The notes: generated from the letters alone by a model not told the origin. A DNA stretch of 64,000 bases from Clostridia bacterium (GCA_017462035.1 JAFTRY010000034.1:20462-84461), one strand, 5' to 3'; positions 51,251-61,089 are shown, counted from the stretch's first letter. Made by a program: numbers and translations.

Positions 51251-52330
51251 TTACGTGGCTTCTTCCTGTTGCTCCTCGGCGCGGCGAAGCTGTCCGCAGG
51301 AGGCGTTAATATCCGCGCCTAAACGACGGCGTACGGTGGCGCGGATCCCCTTCTTTTCCAAAAGGGATGCGAACCTTTTTATGGCTTGGGTGTCCGAGGC
51401 GGAAAAACCGGTCTCTGTGACGGGATTCACGGGAATGAGATTGACGTGGATCGGAAAGGTGGTCTTGTCGGCAGGGGAACGAAGCTGAGTGTTTAACGTA
51501 GACGCGAGACGCAGAGCCGCGTCAGGGGAGTCATTCTTTCCGGCAATCAAAGTATATTCGAAGGAAATTCTGCGCCCGGTGATCCGATAGTAACGGCGGC
51601 AGGCTTGCAAAAGCTGTTCTACGTTCCATTTTCGGTTAATAGGCATGATCTCACTTCGAGTTTTGTCATCCGGTGCGTGAAGGGAAATGGAAAGGGTAAT
51701 GGGAAGATTTTCTTTCGCCAATCGGTCAATCTGATCTACCAGACCGCAGGTGGATAGGGAGATGTGCCGATAGCCGATGTTCAGCCCTTTTTCATGACCA
51801 ACCAAACGGAGAAAGCGAAGTACGTTGTCATAGTTGTCTAAAGGCTCGCCAATGCCCATCATCACAATGTTGGAAATTCGCTCACCCGTATCCTTCTCAG
51901 CGGCAATGATCTGCCCCAATAGCTCAGAGGGAAGAAGATCCCGAACCTTTCCCCCGATGGTGGAGGCGCAGAAGGCGCATCCCATACGGCATCCTACTTG
52001 TGAGGAAATGCAGATGGTGTTGCCGTGGTTGTATTTCATAACAACGCTTTCCACGCAGTTTCCGTCTCTTAGGGCGAACAGGTATTTTACGGTACCGTCC
52101 AGACGGGATACCAGCTTGCGGCGAATAAGGGGAAGATAAAAGAAGGCGTGCGCCTCCAGCTTTGCCAGAGTTGCCTTGCCGATATTGGTCATCTCCCCGG
52201 GGGCGATTCCCTTGTGCAATTGAGGGAACATCTGAGAGGCTCTATATTTCGGCTCTTCCAAAGAAAGGAATAGTTGCTCCAGCTCCTCGGGAAAAAGAGA
52301 GAGAAGGTCGGTTTTTTGAATTTGATCCAT
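51251..52330 (-). CDS. rlmN: 23S rRNA/tRNA adenine-C2 methyltransferase RlmN
   Basis: A 359-residue radical SAM methyltransferase that makes m2A2503 in 23S rRNA and m2A37 in tRNA. The cluster motif is C-R-M-G-C-A-F-C, the G-G-K-V and M-G-I-G-E-P-L-D-N segments follow, and the resolving Cys lies in the terminal D-I-N-A-S-C-G-Q-L-R. GGAG is eight bases before the ATG. It is part of the long leftward operon. Confidence 0.96.
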   Translation of the reverse strand: MDQIQKTDLLSLFPEELEQLFLSLEEPKYRASQMFPQLHKGIAPGEMTNIGKATLAKLEAHAFFYLPLIRRKLVSRLDGTVKYLFALRDGNCVESVVMKYNHGNTICISSQVGCRMGCAFCASTIGGKVRDLLPSELLGQIIAAEKDTGERISNIVMMGIGEPLDNYDNVLRFLRLVGHEKGLNIGYRHISLSTCGLVDQIDRLAKENLPITLSISLHAPDDKTRSEIMPINRKWNVEQLLQACRRYYRITGRRISFEYTLIAGKNDSPDAALRLASTLNTQLRSPADKTTFPIHVNLIPVNPVTETGFSASDTQAIKRFASLLEKKGIRATVRRRLGADINASCGQLRRAEEQQEEAT

Positions 52331-52385
52331 GATGATCTCCGTTGGAAATATGTTTACATTTATATAAATAAAAAATAAAAATGGG

Positions 52386-53675
52386 TTAGGCTCGGATCAT
52401 ACGGGCAATAAAGAACCCGTCGGTGGGATGGGTGTCAGGGAGAAGTGTCTCATATCCTCGGGGAACGGGAAGCTCTCCCGCGTGAAACGGGGAGAGGGAA
52501 AACTCGGGGTGTCGCTCCAGAAATCGGGCAATGTTGTTCTCGTTTTCCTCGGGAAAAATTGTGCAGGTGGAGTAAACCAGCACGCCGCCGCTCTTTACGT
52601 ACCGGCAGGCGTTTTCGAGAATTGCCAGCTGAATGTCGGGTAGAGCATGGGAGGCGGCAGGGTCCTTATAGCGAAGCTCAGGTTTTTTAGCCAAAACGCC
52701 AAATCCTGAGCAGGGAACGTCACAAAGTACACGATCCGCCCGTTCGAACCATTCGGGAAGAGGATCCCGTCCGTCCCGTACGGCTGGGCTGATGATAGTT
52801 ATACCCAGACGCTTGGCTCCCGATTCAATCAGAGGCAGTTTTTTGGCGTGAAGATCAAAGGCGAGGATCCGTCCGCGGTTCTGCATGCGTATGGCGGAGC
52901 CAAAGCTCTTGGAGCCGGGGCAGGAGCAAATGTCCATGATCGTTTCTCCCGGCTCGGCACCCAACGCCTCCACACAGAGCTGTGATGCCTCGTCCTGGAC
53001 AAAGAATAGCCCCTCCTCAAAGCCGTAGAGAGAACGAACCGCTCCGCGTACCGAGAGACCGACGGGGGAATATTCAGTGGGAGTGGGCGAGGGAAGCCTT
53101 TCCGCTAAAGCCTCGCGGGAAATTGCCAGGGTGTTCACCGATAGGGTGGTGAGAGGCTCTGCCTCGCAGAAGGCACGAAGAACGGACTCGGTACGTTCTA
53201 TACCGTACGCGTCGCAAAGCTTTCGAACCAGGGGAAGTCCCACGGAATAGGTTACCGATAGGTGAAAAACGGGATCATCTCCTCGCTCTGGCAACCGAAG
53301 ACCGGGATCTCTGGTGTAGGCACGAAGGACGGCGTTGACAAAGCCGGATGCCTTCCGTCCCACCAAGGAAACACTTTCGTTGATGGCGGCGTGAGGCGGA
53401 ATCCGATCCATATAGATCAATTGATATAACCCCAGACGGAGAGCGGTCTTGGCAGACAGATCCAGAGAGTCGGGAGACCGGGAAGACAGTCTGGCGATCT
53501 GATAATCCAAGGTGATTCTCCGTTCGGTAACGCCATAGACCAGGGCGGCGCAAAGCCTCCTGTCTTGGTCCGAAAGATCAGAGGAAAGGAGGGCATGATC
53601 CAGGGCAAGATTGAGAAATTGATCGTTGGTCTCCACTCGTTGCAAAAGCGTATGGGCAAGCTGTCTGGGGGTCAT
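52386..53675 (-). CDS. rsmB: 16S rRNA m5C967 methyltransferase RsmB
   Basis: A 429-residue enzyme. The N-terminal NusB-like domain (about 1-135, with L-G-L-Y-Q-L-I-Y-M-D-R-I-P) is followed by a Rossmann methyltransferase domain. SAM loop is D-I-C-S-C-P-G-S-K (family usually A-A-P-G-G-K). Catalytic cysteines lie in D-V-P-C-S-G-x-G-V and Y-S-T-C-T-I. GGAGGG before ATG 53675 sets the start. Confidence 0.93.
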   Translation of the reverse strand: MTPRQLAHTLLQRVETNDQFLNLALDHALLSSDLSDQDRRLCAALVYGVTERRITLDYQIARLSSRSPDSLDLSAKTALRLGLYQLIYMDRIPPHAAINESVSLVGRKASGFVNAVLRAYTRDPGLRLPERGDDPVFHLSVTYSVGLPLVRKLCDAYGIERTESVLRAFCEAEPLTTLSVNTLAISREALAERLPSPTPTEYSPVGLSVRGAVRSLYGFEEGLFFVQDEASQLCVEALGAEPGETIMDICSCPGSKSFGSAIRMQNRGRILAFDLHAKKLPLIESGAKRLGITIISPAVRDGRDPLPEWFERADRVLCDVPCSGFGVLAKKPELRYKDPAASHALPDIQLAILENACRYVKSGGVLVYSTCTIFPEENENNIARFLERHPEFSLSPFHAGELPVPRGYETLLPDTHPTDGFFIARMIRA

Positions 53676-53707
53676 GAGGTCCCTCCTTTCTCTTTTTGTT
53701 GTCATGC

Positions 53708-54406
53708 TTAGTTTCGTCTCCGTCCTCCTGCCAGTACCAATAACCGAAGAAGGGTGAGCAGAGAGGATACCAGAGCGGCGACGTAGGTCATGGCGGCGGC
53801 GGTGAGAACCTCCTTGGCGGCATCCTGCTCTTCACGTTCCAGCATACCGGAGGTGCGGAGGACTGCCATGGCGCGTCCGGAGGCGTTGAATTCCACGGGG
53901 AGGGTAGCAAGCTGAAAAAGAGCAATGGTGGCGTATAACAGAATACCCACCAGCATCAGCGCGTCGCTGGCAAAGAAAAGTCCCAGAAAAAACAAGGGGA
54001 TCGCCAGAACGGAGCCCACCCGGGTCGTGGGAATAATGAGGGCTCGGATTTTCATGGGGGCGTAGCCCTTGGCATACTGTACCGCGTGTCCCGCCTCGTG
54101 CGCGGCGACACCAATGGCGGCGGCACTCTGAGAATCGTGAACGGCATCAGAGAGGCGAATGACGTTGGCGCGAGGGTCATAATGATCGTTCAATTCTCCG
54201 CGAATGTGTTCAATGGCAACGTGCTGTAAACCATTCTGATCCAGAATCTGTCTCGCGGCTTGAGCACCTGTCATTCCGCGCCTGGTAGGAAAGGTGGAAT
54301 ATTTTTTGTAGGTGGATTGAACCTTAAATTGCGCCCAAAGAGAAAAGAACAAGGCGGGCAGAACGATGAGAATCGTCCAATCGAAGCGAAAAAGTCCGAA
54401 AAGCAT
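53708..54406 (-). CDS. YugP-family zinc metallopeptidase
   Basis: A 232-residue membrane protein of PF04298. It has an N-terminal membrane segment, a gluzincin-like motif H-E-A-G-H-A-V-Q-Y and two to three C-terminal membrane segments. The family's substrates are unknown. Two adjacent ATGs occur; the second (54406) has GGAG at the better spacing. It is inserted between fmt and rsmB in the operon, as in many Clostridia. Confidence 0.9.
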   Translation of the reverse strand: MLFGLFRFDWTILIVLPALFFSLWAQFKVQSTYKKYSTFPTRRGMTGAQAARQILDQNGLQHVAIEHIRGELNDHYDPRANVIRLSDAVHDSQSAAAIGVAAHEAGHAVQYAKGYAPMKIRALIIPTTRVGSVLAIPLFFLGLFFASDALMLVGILLYATIALFQLATLPVEFNASGRAMAVLRTSGMLEREEQDAAKEVLTAAAMTYVAALVSSLLTLLRLLVLAGGRRRN

Positions 54407-54447
54407 CATGCTCTCCTTTCATAATTCGTAATATAAAGTACCTGAAA

Positions 54448-55380
54448 TCAGTGAAGAATATCTCCCAAGGATACCTTTCGTCCTCGAATGAAATCTACAG
54501 CCGCCATGCGGGATTTTCCTTCGGGAAGAACACCCAACAGACGTACGGAGCCGGTGGCACAGGCTACGGTAATACCGCCCTCCAGGGATAAGATCTCGCC
54601 GGGAACGGTATGGGCAGAGGAATCCGCTGTCCGCTCTGCCTTGGTTACCTTCAAAAGCTTGCCGTCAGTGGTATGAGTAAAGGCAAGAGGGAAGGGGGAG
54701 AGTCCCCGGATCTGATTGTGAACAGTGAAGGAGTCTTTCGAGAAGTCCAGAAGACAGTCTTCCTTTTGAATCTTTGCCGCATAGGTGGCAAGAGCATGGT
54801 TTTGCGGGATCCGTTTGGCGGTGCCCGCTTCCAGGTCGGCAAGACTGCGAACCAAAAGGGTGGCACCGCAAGCACCCAGCTTGTCGTGGACGGTCTCAAA
54901 GTTATCGTCTTCCTCAATGACAACCTCCTCCCACAGGAGCATGTCACCGGTGTCAATTCCCTCCGCCATATACTGCGTGGTGATCCCAGTTACCGTCTTT
55001 CCGTCAAGAATGGCGCGTTGCATGGGAGCTGCTCCCCGATATTCGGGAAGCAGGGAACCGTGCACGTTGATACAGCCAAAGGCCGGGTAGTGAAGAACCG
55101 ATTGGGGAAGAATTTTTCCGTATGCCACTACGGCAATGACCTGGGGATTCAACTCTCGAAGAAGCTCAGTAAAGCCCTCGTCCTTTAAGGTGCTTGGTTG
55201 ATATACGGGAAGACCGTGCTCGGTGGCGAAAACCTTCACGGGAGAAGGGGTCAGGGCATAGCCCCTGCCCTTGGGCTTGTCGGGTTGGGTAACCACACCC
55301 ACGATCGAGTGCCCTGCCTCTACCAATGCCTTTAGTGAGAACACGGCAAAATCGGGGGTACCCATAAACAGTACGTTCAT
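54448..55380 (-). CDS. fmt: Methionyl-tRNA formyltransferase
   Basis: A 310-residue enzyme that formylates initiator Met-tRNA. Marks: F-M-G-T-P-D-F-A, the catalytic region N-V-H-G-S-L-L-P-x-Y-R-G-A-A-P and Q-x-M-x-x-G-I-D-T-G-D-M-L. The C-terminal OB domain is complete. AAGGAGG is five bases before the ATG. It follows def by 9 nt, forming the usual def-fmt pair. Confidence 0.96.
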   Translation of the reverse strand: MNVLFMGTPDFAVFSLKALVEAGHSIVGVVTQPDKPKGRGYALTPSPVKVFATEHGLPVYQPSTLKDEGFTELLRELNPQVIAVVAYGKILPQSVLHYPAFGCINVHGSLLPEYRGAAPMQRAILDGKTVTGITTQYMAEGIDTGDMLLWEEVVIEEDDNFETVHDKLGACGATLLVRSLADLEAGTAKRIPQNHALATYAAKIQKEDCLLDFSKDSFTVHNQIRGLSPFPLAFTHTTDGKLLKVTKAERTADSSAHTVPGEILSLEGGITVACATGSVRLLGVLPEGKSRMAAVDFIRGRKVSLGDILH

Positions 55381-55389
55381 ATAGCCTCC

Positions 55390-55848
55390 TTATTGGGGAT
55401 CGATCATGCGAATGGCGCAATCAATATAGAGCTTTCCGTCCAGGTGGTCGATCTCGTGGCAAAATGCCTTGGCGAGAAGACCGGATCCGGTGATGTCAAA
55501 GGTTTCACCCTTGCGGTTCATGGCTCGAACGGTCACGTGCATGGGACGGCGAGTGACTCCCCATCTGCCGGGAACCGACAGACAACCCTCCTCGCTTTCC
55601 TGTTCTCCGGAAAAAGCAATGATTTTCGGGTTGATCAGCTCGATCAGTCCCTCGTCCGGGGTCTCGATGACAACGATGCGGCGCAGCACGCCTACCTGCG
55701 GCGCAGCAAGTCCTACGCCGTCGGCGGCACGCATGGTTTCGATCATGTCGTCCAGAAGGGTACAAATACGAGGGGTAATGGTATCCACAGGACGGCACAC
55801 CTTACGGAGAGTGCTGTCCCCTACCTTCAGTATCTTCAATTTAGCCAT
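55390..55848 (-). CDS. def: Peptide deformylase
   Basis: A 152-residue metal enzyme that removes the formyl group from nascent chains. All three motifs are present: G-V-G-L-A-A-P-Q-V-G, E-G-C-L-S-V-P-G (metal Cys) and H-E-I-D-H-L-D-G (two His and catalytic Glu). GGAG is upstream at seven bases. Confidence 0.96.
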   Translation of the reverse strand: MAKLKILKVGDSTLRKVCRPVDTITPRICTLLDDMIETMRAADGVGLAAPQVGVLRRIVVIETPDEGLIELINPKIIAFSGEQESEEGCLSVPGRWGVTRRPMHVTVRAMNRKGETFDITGSGLLAKAFCHEIDHLDGKLYIDCAIRMIDPQ

Positions 55849-55896
55849 AAAAAATCTCCATTCAAAGATTGGTAATATTTTGTTCTTGCAAAGTTC

Positions 55897-58389
55897 TTAC
55901 AAATTTGAGGGGTTAAAGTCCACCGAAAGGGTCAGCCCTCGGATGGCGGAACGGGAAAATTCGCAAAGCAGATGGGAAAATAGAGCGCGGCTTCGACGGT
56001 TCAGACGGCACTTGATAACCATTCTCATGCGGTATTTGTTTTCTACCTTGTACACAGGGGCTTCAAAGGGACCGAAGGAGACCAGAGGTACGTCTTGAAA
56101 GTCGTCTCGGATTGCATCGTTCAGCTTGCTTGTCAGAATGGAGGATGCCTTGAGCAGTTCCTTTTCGTCCGGGGATGTGAGCATGAGAAGAACGATGTCG
56201 CAAAAGGGAGGAAATACCAGAGCGCGTCGCAGACGGATTTCTGCTTCGTAAAAGCGCTCGTAATCTTGAGCGCACGCCAGCTTGATACATTCGTGATCGG
56301 GGTTGTTTGTCTGAATGACGGCTTCACCGGGCTTGTCTGCCCGCCCGGCTCTGCCGATGACCTGAGTCAACATAGCAAAGGTTCGCTCGGCGGCGCGGTA
56401 GTCGTCTAAGTAGAGAGAAGCGTCTGCCAGTAGGACTCCCACGAGAGTCACGTCGGGAAAATCGTGTCCCTTGGTTACCATCTGGGTTCCGAGAAGTACG
56501 TCGGCTTCATGGCGGCGGAAGGCACCCAGCATCTCCTCGTAGGAATAACGGGAGGAGGTGGTATCGGTGTCCATGCGCAGGATCCTTGCGGAGGGAAGCA
56601 GATCGCCAAGCTCCTGCTCGATCCGTTGAGTTCCGTATCCCATACGGGTCAGATGAGAGCTCTGACAGGAGGGACATACGGGAGGGAGAGCCATCTTTCT
56701 GCCGCACCAGTGACAGCGAAGCTCACCGTTATGGTAGTCGCTCCCCAGGGTGTGATAGGTCATGGATACACTGCAAACGGGGCAACGGATCGCCTCTCCG
56801 CAGCTACGGCAGCTGATGAAATTGTTATAGCCCCGTCGGTTCAAAAAGAGAACCGATTGATTACCGGCGTTTTGATTGTCTACCAAGCGTCGGCAAAGAA
56901 GGTTCCCTAAAGGGGAAAGGTTTCCTGTTCCCGAATCTTCCCGCATGTCGGCAACGGTGACCTTGGGAAGAGTGGCACCGCCGTATCGGCGGCGCAGGGC
57001 CAGCAACGTATAAACTCCTTGCTTTGCTTTGTAATAGCTTTCGAAGGAAGGGGTTGCTGAAGAGAGAAGCATGACTGCTTTATGGTAAGCGCAACGGTAG
57101 CGCGCCACGTCTCTTGTGTGATATTTGGGATTCATGTCGGATTTGTAGGTGTGCTCTTGTTCCTCGTCAATGATAATAAGCCCCAGATGGGAAAGAGGAG
57201 CAAAGACAGCCGAACGGGTACCGATAACCACGTCGGCACCGCCGTTTCGAATACGGCGATAGGTATCAAAGCGCTCCCCGGCGGAAAGGGCAGAGTGAAT
57301 AATGGCTACCCGATCTCCGAAGTGGGAGCAGAAAATGTCAAGAGTTTGGGGAGTAAGGGAGATCTCCGGCAAAAGAACGATGGCCCTCTTTCCTCGATGG
57401 AGCACGTGGTCGATGAGCTGGATCATCACACTGGTCTTCCCGCTTCCCGTAACACCGTGAAGGAGAACGCCGTGTGCCTCGCCCGAATCCGAGAGATCAC
57501 GCAGAGCTTCGTAGGCGGCACTTTGTTCTTCGTTGAGAACGATCTCACGCCGTGTTGATTTTTCAGAGGACGGCAGGCTTCGATCCACCGTTCGGTGCGT
57601 GCGCCGAAGCAAGCCCTTGTCGCAAAGAGCGGAAATCTGCACCGAGGTCGCGCCGCAAGCGGCACAGAGCTCCTTTTCCGGGAGCTCCTCCGAGGAAGAG
57701 TCCAGAAGGTAGCGGAGAATGGAAAGGTGGGTGGCGGAACGAAGCTTGATCCCGGAGTCGGTGCCCTTGAGAACGGCATCGGCGCGGTCTCGCGGCAGAG
57801 CAAGAAAACAGTAGTGCTCGGTCTTCTCCTTGGTTGCCAAAAGACGAAAATCCTTTTGGATCCAATTCTGAGCCAAGAGCTCCTTTAAGGCGGGCTCGGT
57901 GGCGGGGCCGAAGCGGGATTTCAGCAGATCCAAGCGAACGGGCTCTTTTCTTCGAATCAGTTCGAGGATCAGGCGTGCCGTAGCACTCGGTTCCGCGTGG
58001 ACAGAGGACTGAGGACAGGAGTCAGTCAGTTGGTATACCTCTATCAACCGGGAGAGCGCGGAGGCGGGGATCATTGCCCGAACAGCGTCGCCCACGGTAC
58101 ATAGGGTTTGCTCCTTTAGAAAGGAGCAAAGTCCCAGCATCTCTTCCCCAAGGGACATGGACTTGTCACATAGGGAAAGGATTGGCTTGCAGCCAATCCC
58201 TTTTTGTTCCGGTTCTTGCTTTAGTTCTGTGACCAGACCGATGCGTCGGTGATTGGCGGTGCCGAAGGGAACGGTAACGAAGTCGCCCGCGGCAATGCTT
58301 CCGCGCAGATCCGGTGGGATGAAATAGTCAAAGGGACGGTCAATAAAGTACGGATTTTCCAGCAGATGGATCCCTGCGTATTCCCACAT
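55897..58389 (-). CDS. priA: Primosomal helicase PriA
   Basis: An 830-residue superfamily 2 helicase for replication restart. It has a 3'-end-binding domain at the N-terminus, Walker A G-V-T-G-S-G-K-T-S, Walker B D-E-E-Q-E-H, and eight Cys in the zinc region (C-R-S-C, C-P-V-C, C-H-W-C, C-P-S-C). The helicase C domain contains G-T-Q-M-V-T-K-G-H-D-F and Q-V-I-G-R-A-G-R-A. AAAGGAGG precedes the ATG. Confidence 0.95.
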   Translation of the reverse strand: MWEYAGIHLLENPYFIDRPFDYFIPPDLRGSIAAGDFVTVPFGTANHRRIGLVTELKQEPEQKGIGCKPILSLCDKSMSLGEEMLGLCSFLKEQTLCTVGDAVRAMIPASALSRLIEVYQLTDSCPQSSVHAEPSATARLILELIRRKEPVRLDLLKSRFGPATEPALKELLAQNWIQKDFRLLATKEKTEHYCFLALPRDRADAVLKGTDSGIKLRSATHLSILRYLLDSSSEELPEKELCAACGATSVQISALCDKGLLRRTHRTVDRSLPSSEKSTRREIVLNEEQSAAYEALRDLSDSGEAHGVLLHGVTGSGKTSVMIQLIDHVLHRGKRAIVLLPEISLTPQTLDIFCSHFGDRVAIIHSALSAGERFDTYRRIRNGGADVVIGTRSAVFAPLSHLGLIIIDEEQEHTYKSDMNPKYHTRDVARYRCAYHKAVMLLSSATPSFESYYKAKQGVYTLLALRRRYGGATLPKVTVADMREDSGTGNLSPLGNLLCRRLVDNQNAGNQSVLFLNRRGYNNFISCRSCGEAIRCPVCSVSMTYHTLGSDYHNGELRCHWCGRKMALPPVCPSCQSSHLTRMGYGTQRIEQELGDLLPSARILRMDTDTTSSRYSYEEMLGAFRRHEADVLLGTQMVTKGHDFPDVTLVGVLLADASLYLDDYRAAERTFAMLTQVIGRAGRADKPGEAVIQTNNPDHECIKLACAQDYERFYEAEIRLRRALVFPPFCDIVLLMLTSPDEKELLKASSILTSKLNDAIRDDFQDVPLVSFGPFEAPVYKVENKYRMRMVIKCRLNRRSRALFSHLLCEFSRSAIRGLTLSVDFNPSNL

Positions 58390-58434
58390 GGCTTGACCTC
58401 CTTTGTTCGTGATGATCGGGTAATAAGATTGGAA

Positions 58435-58782
58435 TTATTCCGCCTCGGTAGCGGCAACGATTTCTTCCGCGGCGGTAACCTCAGCGGCATCCTCCGCTTC
58501 CGAGTCAGTGCTCTCCTCCGGGTCCTTGTGAACGATCTTGTACTGACCGTTGTGAATACGGGTGATGGCATTTTTTACCGCTTTTTCATCTCGATATTCC
58601 TTATTGATCATGTTGATCAGGTTGCGGTCAGCTTCCTTGTTGCCGGTAGCGGACTTCTCGGCGGCTTCTCTCTGACGAACATACTCGTCGGTGATCATGC
58701 GAGCGCATTTCGCGGTGGCAAGCGCCAGCTCGTAGCGGTTGAATTCGTCCTTAGTTAAATCTTGAATGGTTGGGTAAAGCAT
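58435..58782 (-). CDS. rpoZ: RNA polymerase omega subunit
   Basis: A 115-residue protein. N-R-Y-E-L-A-L-A-T-A-K-C-A-R-M-I at about 15-30 is the omega signature; K-A-V-K-N-A-I-T-R-I follows. The last 25 residues are an acidic Ala/Glu tail not needed for the fold. AAGGAG is seven bases before the ATG. Gmk-rpoZ order is conserved. Confidence 0.9.
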   Translation of the reverse strand: MLYPTIQDLTKDEFNRYELALATAKCARMITDEYVRQREAAEKSATGNKEADRNLINMINKEYRDEKAVKNAITRIHNGQYKIVHKDPEESTDSEAEDAAEVTAAEEIVAATEAE

Positions 58783-58858
58783 GAATATTCTCCTTATCGT
58801 TTAAATGTTTTTAGATATGTGTTTGTATGTGTTCGTATGTTCGGATATTCTGTGGGGA

Positions 58859-59464
58859 TCAGTTGAAGTACGTGTTGACAATATCCCGGTTTCGCTTCAT
58901 GGAGCACTGCTCTGCGCGAAGAATGGAAAGGATCTCTCCGGCGGCATCTTGGTCGTGACCGTCCCGATTGTATACCACGTAGTCATAGCAATCGGCAAAG
59001 CCAAGCTCCTCACGGGTACGCGCCAACCGCTCCAGGATTTTTTCCTCGGTTTCGGTTCCTCTGCCCCTCAGGCGTTGCTCCTGTACAGCAAAGGAGGGGG
59101 GGAGAAGGAGGATCAGCAGGGCATCGGGATACCGCGCCTTTACGTTTCTCGCGCCTTCCACCTCAATCTCAAGAATCAGATGCTTGCCGGTGTTCAGTAC
59201 CTCCTCCGCTTCCTTGAGAGGGGTTCCGTAATAGTTTCCGCAATACTGGGTGTACTCCAGCATGTCGCCCGATTCAATACGGCGCAGAAATTCTTCTCTG
59301 GTAATGTAATGGTAATTCACTCCGTCTATCTCGCCGGGACGGGGAGCACGGGTGGTTGCGGATACCGAGAAGGCAAAATCTCCGGTCCGCAGCAGATGAG
59401 CGTTTACTGTTCCTTTTCCGCTTCCGGCTGGACCGGAAATCACGATCATAAGTCCTTTGTTCAT
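58859..59464 (-). CDS. gmk: Guanylate kinase
   Basis: A 201-residue enzyme that phosphorylates GMP to GDP. P-loop G-P-A-G-S-G-K-G-T (11-19), the GMP-binding S-A-T-T-R-A-P-R-P-G-E and E-Y-x-x-Y-C-G-N-Y-Y-G-T are intact. AAGGAAG precedes the ATG. Confidence 0.96.
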   Translation of the reverse strand: MNKGLMIVISGPAGSGKGTVNAHLLRTGDFAFSVSATTRAPRPGEIDGVNYHYITREEFLRRIESGDMLEYTQYCGNYYGTPLKEAEEVLNTGKHLILEIEVEGARNVKARYPDALLILLLPPSFAVQEQRLRGRGTETEEKILERLARTREELGFADCYDYVVYNRDGHDQDAAGEILSILRAEQCSMKRNRDIVNTYFN

Positions 59465-59511
59465 AGTCTTCCTTTTTCTTGTGTTGCTGTAATTTAGAAT
59501 GAGACGGGAGA

Positions 59512-59781
59512 TTACTCCTCGGGCTCTTCCGCGTCGTCGTCGGGTCCATTGTTGTCCAGACGGTTGGCGATGGTTTCCGATTGAATGGCGGAGAGGATCA
59601 CGTGCTCACTGTCGGTAATGATGACGGAGCGGGTCCTTCTGCCGCAAGAAACGTCAATGACCCGTCCGCTGTCCTTGGCATCCTGGATCAGGCGCTTCAC
59701 GGGAGCGGAATCGGGGGTCACGATCGTGACGATTCGATGAGAGGCAACCATGTTTCCGAATCCAATGTTAATGAATTTCAT
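59512..59781 (-). CDS. remA: RemA / DUF370 regulatory protein
   Basis: An 89-residue DUF370 protein. The conserved core is [12 protein letters not shown]-x-I-V-x-P-D-S-A-P-x-K-R and [12 protein letters not shown]. In B. subtilis RemA is a DNA-binding activator of biofilm matrix genes. The C-terminal 15 residues are acidic. The location between yicC and gmk is the usual one. Confidence 0.93.
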   Translation of the reverse strand: MKFINIGFGNMVASHRIVTIVTPDSAPVKRLIQDAKDSGRVIDVSCGRRTRSVIITDSEHVILSAIQSETIANRLDNNGPDDDAEEPEE

Positions 59782-59814
59782 AATACTGTTATCCTTTGAT
59801 TCTTAGCGGAGCAA

Positions 59815-60702
59815 TTATTCAATATTTTGAATTTGCTCGCGAATTTTTTCGATCTCGCATTTAATGTCTACAACCAGCTTGGCAATTGCCGCGTTCTGAC
59901 ACTTAGAGCCGATGGTGTTGGTCTCCCGATTGATTTCCTGAACCAGAAAGTCCAGCCTGCGTCCCACCGGTTCCTCAGAGGCGAGGATCTCGGCAAAGCC
60001 GTCAAAGTGTGAGCGTAACCGCACCAGCTCTTCGTCGATGGCAATGCGATCCGCAAAGACGGCGCATTCGGTAAGGATCCGGCTTTCGTCAAAGACGATC
60101 CGGTTGTCAGAAAGCATTTCTCTCAAACGATTCTCCAGCTTTTGCCGATAGGTCTCGGTGTCCTTGGCGGATAGCTCCTCGATCTGATCCACTCGGGTGC
60201 GAATAGCGTCTACCTTGGCTCGCAGATCCTGTTCAATGTTTTTTCCTTCCCGCTCTCTTCCCGCGAGAAATTTCTCCACTGCCTGAGCGAGTACGGTACG
60301 TATGTCCTCCCAATCCTGTTCCGCGTCTTCCTCCGGCTTCTTGATAACAAACAGATCTCGGTTTTGAGCCACCGACATGACACTGATGTCATCGGTAAGA
60401 CCAAAGCGATCCCGAAGATCCTGAAGAGCGTGAAGGTAGGCGGCGGCATACCCTTCATCCAAAGCAATCTCTGCCGCGGGGGAGTCCACCACGTCAATGC
60501 CGATAAAAATATCTACCTTTCCGCGAGAAACGGAGGAGGATTGCAGAAAGGGCTTGATTTTTTCTTCCAAAAAGGAAAAAGCTCTGGGCAGCTTGACCGA
60601 GCAATCAAAAAAACGGTTGTTGACCGAGCGAAGCTCCACGGTAATGTCTTTGCCGCCTACGGTATCTCTGGCTCTGCCAAAGGCAGTCATACTTCTAATC
60701 AT
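59815..60702 (-). CDS. yicC: YicC-family endoribonuclease
   Basis: A 295-residue protein with M-I-R-S-M-T-A-F-G-R-A at the N-terminus and the metal-binding E-x-x-x-L-D-F-L-V-Q-E-I-N-R-E-x-N-T-I-G-S-K at the C-terminus, both standard for YicC. Members cut RNA and in some species modulate RNA turnover. ATG 60702 has AAGGA upstream; in-frame codons at 60729 lack family support. It opens the long leftward operon. Confidence 0.92.
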   Translation of the reverse strand: MIRSMTAFGRARDTVGGKDITVELRSVNNRFFDCSVKLPRAFSFLEEKIKPFLQSSSVSRGKVDIFIGIDVVDSPAAEIALDEGYAAAYLHALQDLRDRFGLTDDISVMSVAQNRDLFVIKKPEEDAEQDWEDIRTVLAQAVEKFLAGREREGKNIEQDLRAKVDAIRTRVDQIEELSAKDTETYRQKLENRLREMLSDNRIVFDESRILTECAVFADRIAIDEELVRLRSHFDGFAEILASEEPVGRRLDFLVQEINRETNTIGSKCQNAAIAKLVVDIKCEIEKIREQIQNIE

Positions 60703-60761
60703 AAGAAACGTCCTTATCTTTATTTCCATATGGTCATACGGAGATATAACTATACATCATA

Positions 60762-60790
60762 ATTATAAACTTTTTTTTCAGTCTTGTCAA
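60762..60790 (-). promoter_or_regulatory. Consensus promoter of the yicC-thiN operon
   Basis: Leftward TTGACA (60790-60785), 17 nt, TATAAT (60767-60762). It can drive yicC, remA, gmk, rpoZ, priA, def, fmt, yugP-like, rsmB, rlmN, PASTA, rsgA and thiN, which follow with short gaps. Confidence 0.85.
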
Positions 60791-61060
60791 CGGAATTTTT
60801 GATTTTACGGCGAAGCGCACAAGTTTTTTAGTGAAAAGAAAGAAAAATTTTGCAAAATGAGAAAAAATAAAAAAGGTTCTGTCTATATTTGTCCTCGGAG
60901 TTGGCGTGCTTTTTTGCCCTCACGATCATGAAAGACATTTTTTGCCCGATCTTTGCGGCGCGGGGCTTGTGAGGAATGGGAGAACGCCGTGGGATATCAG
61001 GGGTGGACAGCCATAAAAAACGGAAAAATCGAAAAAAGTGAAGAAATATTCAAAAAACAC

Positions 61061-61089
61061 TTGAAATTTTTCTCAAAATGGTGTAAAAT
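61061..61089 (+). promoter_or_regulatory. Sigma-A promoter of efp
   Basis: TTGAAA at 61061-61066, 17-bp spacer, TAAAAT at 61084-61089. A hairpin TGCATAG-N6-CTATGCA (61104-61123) lies in the leader. Confidence 0.7.

Noticed and set aside
60847..60935. A 24-codon frame (M-R-K-N-K-K-G) upstream of efp
   Set aside because: It has no ribosome site and overlaps the GC-rich inverted repeats; composition is not protein-like.
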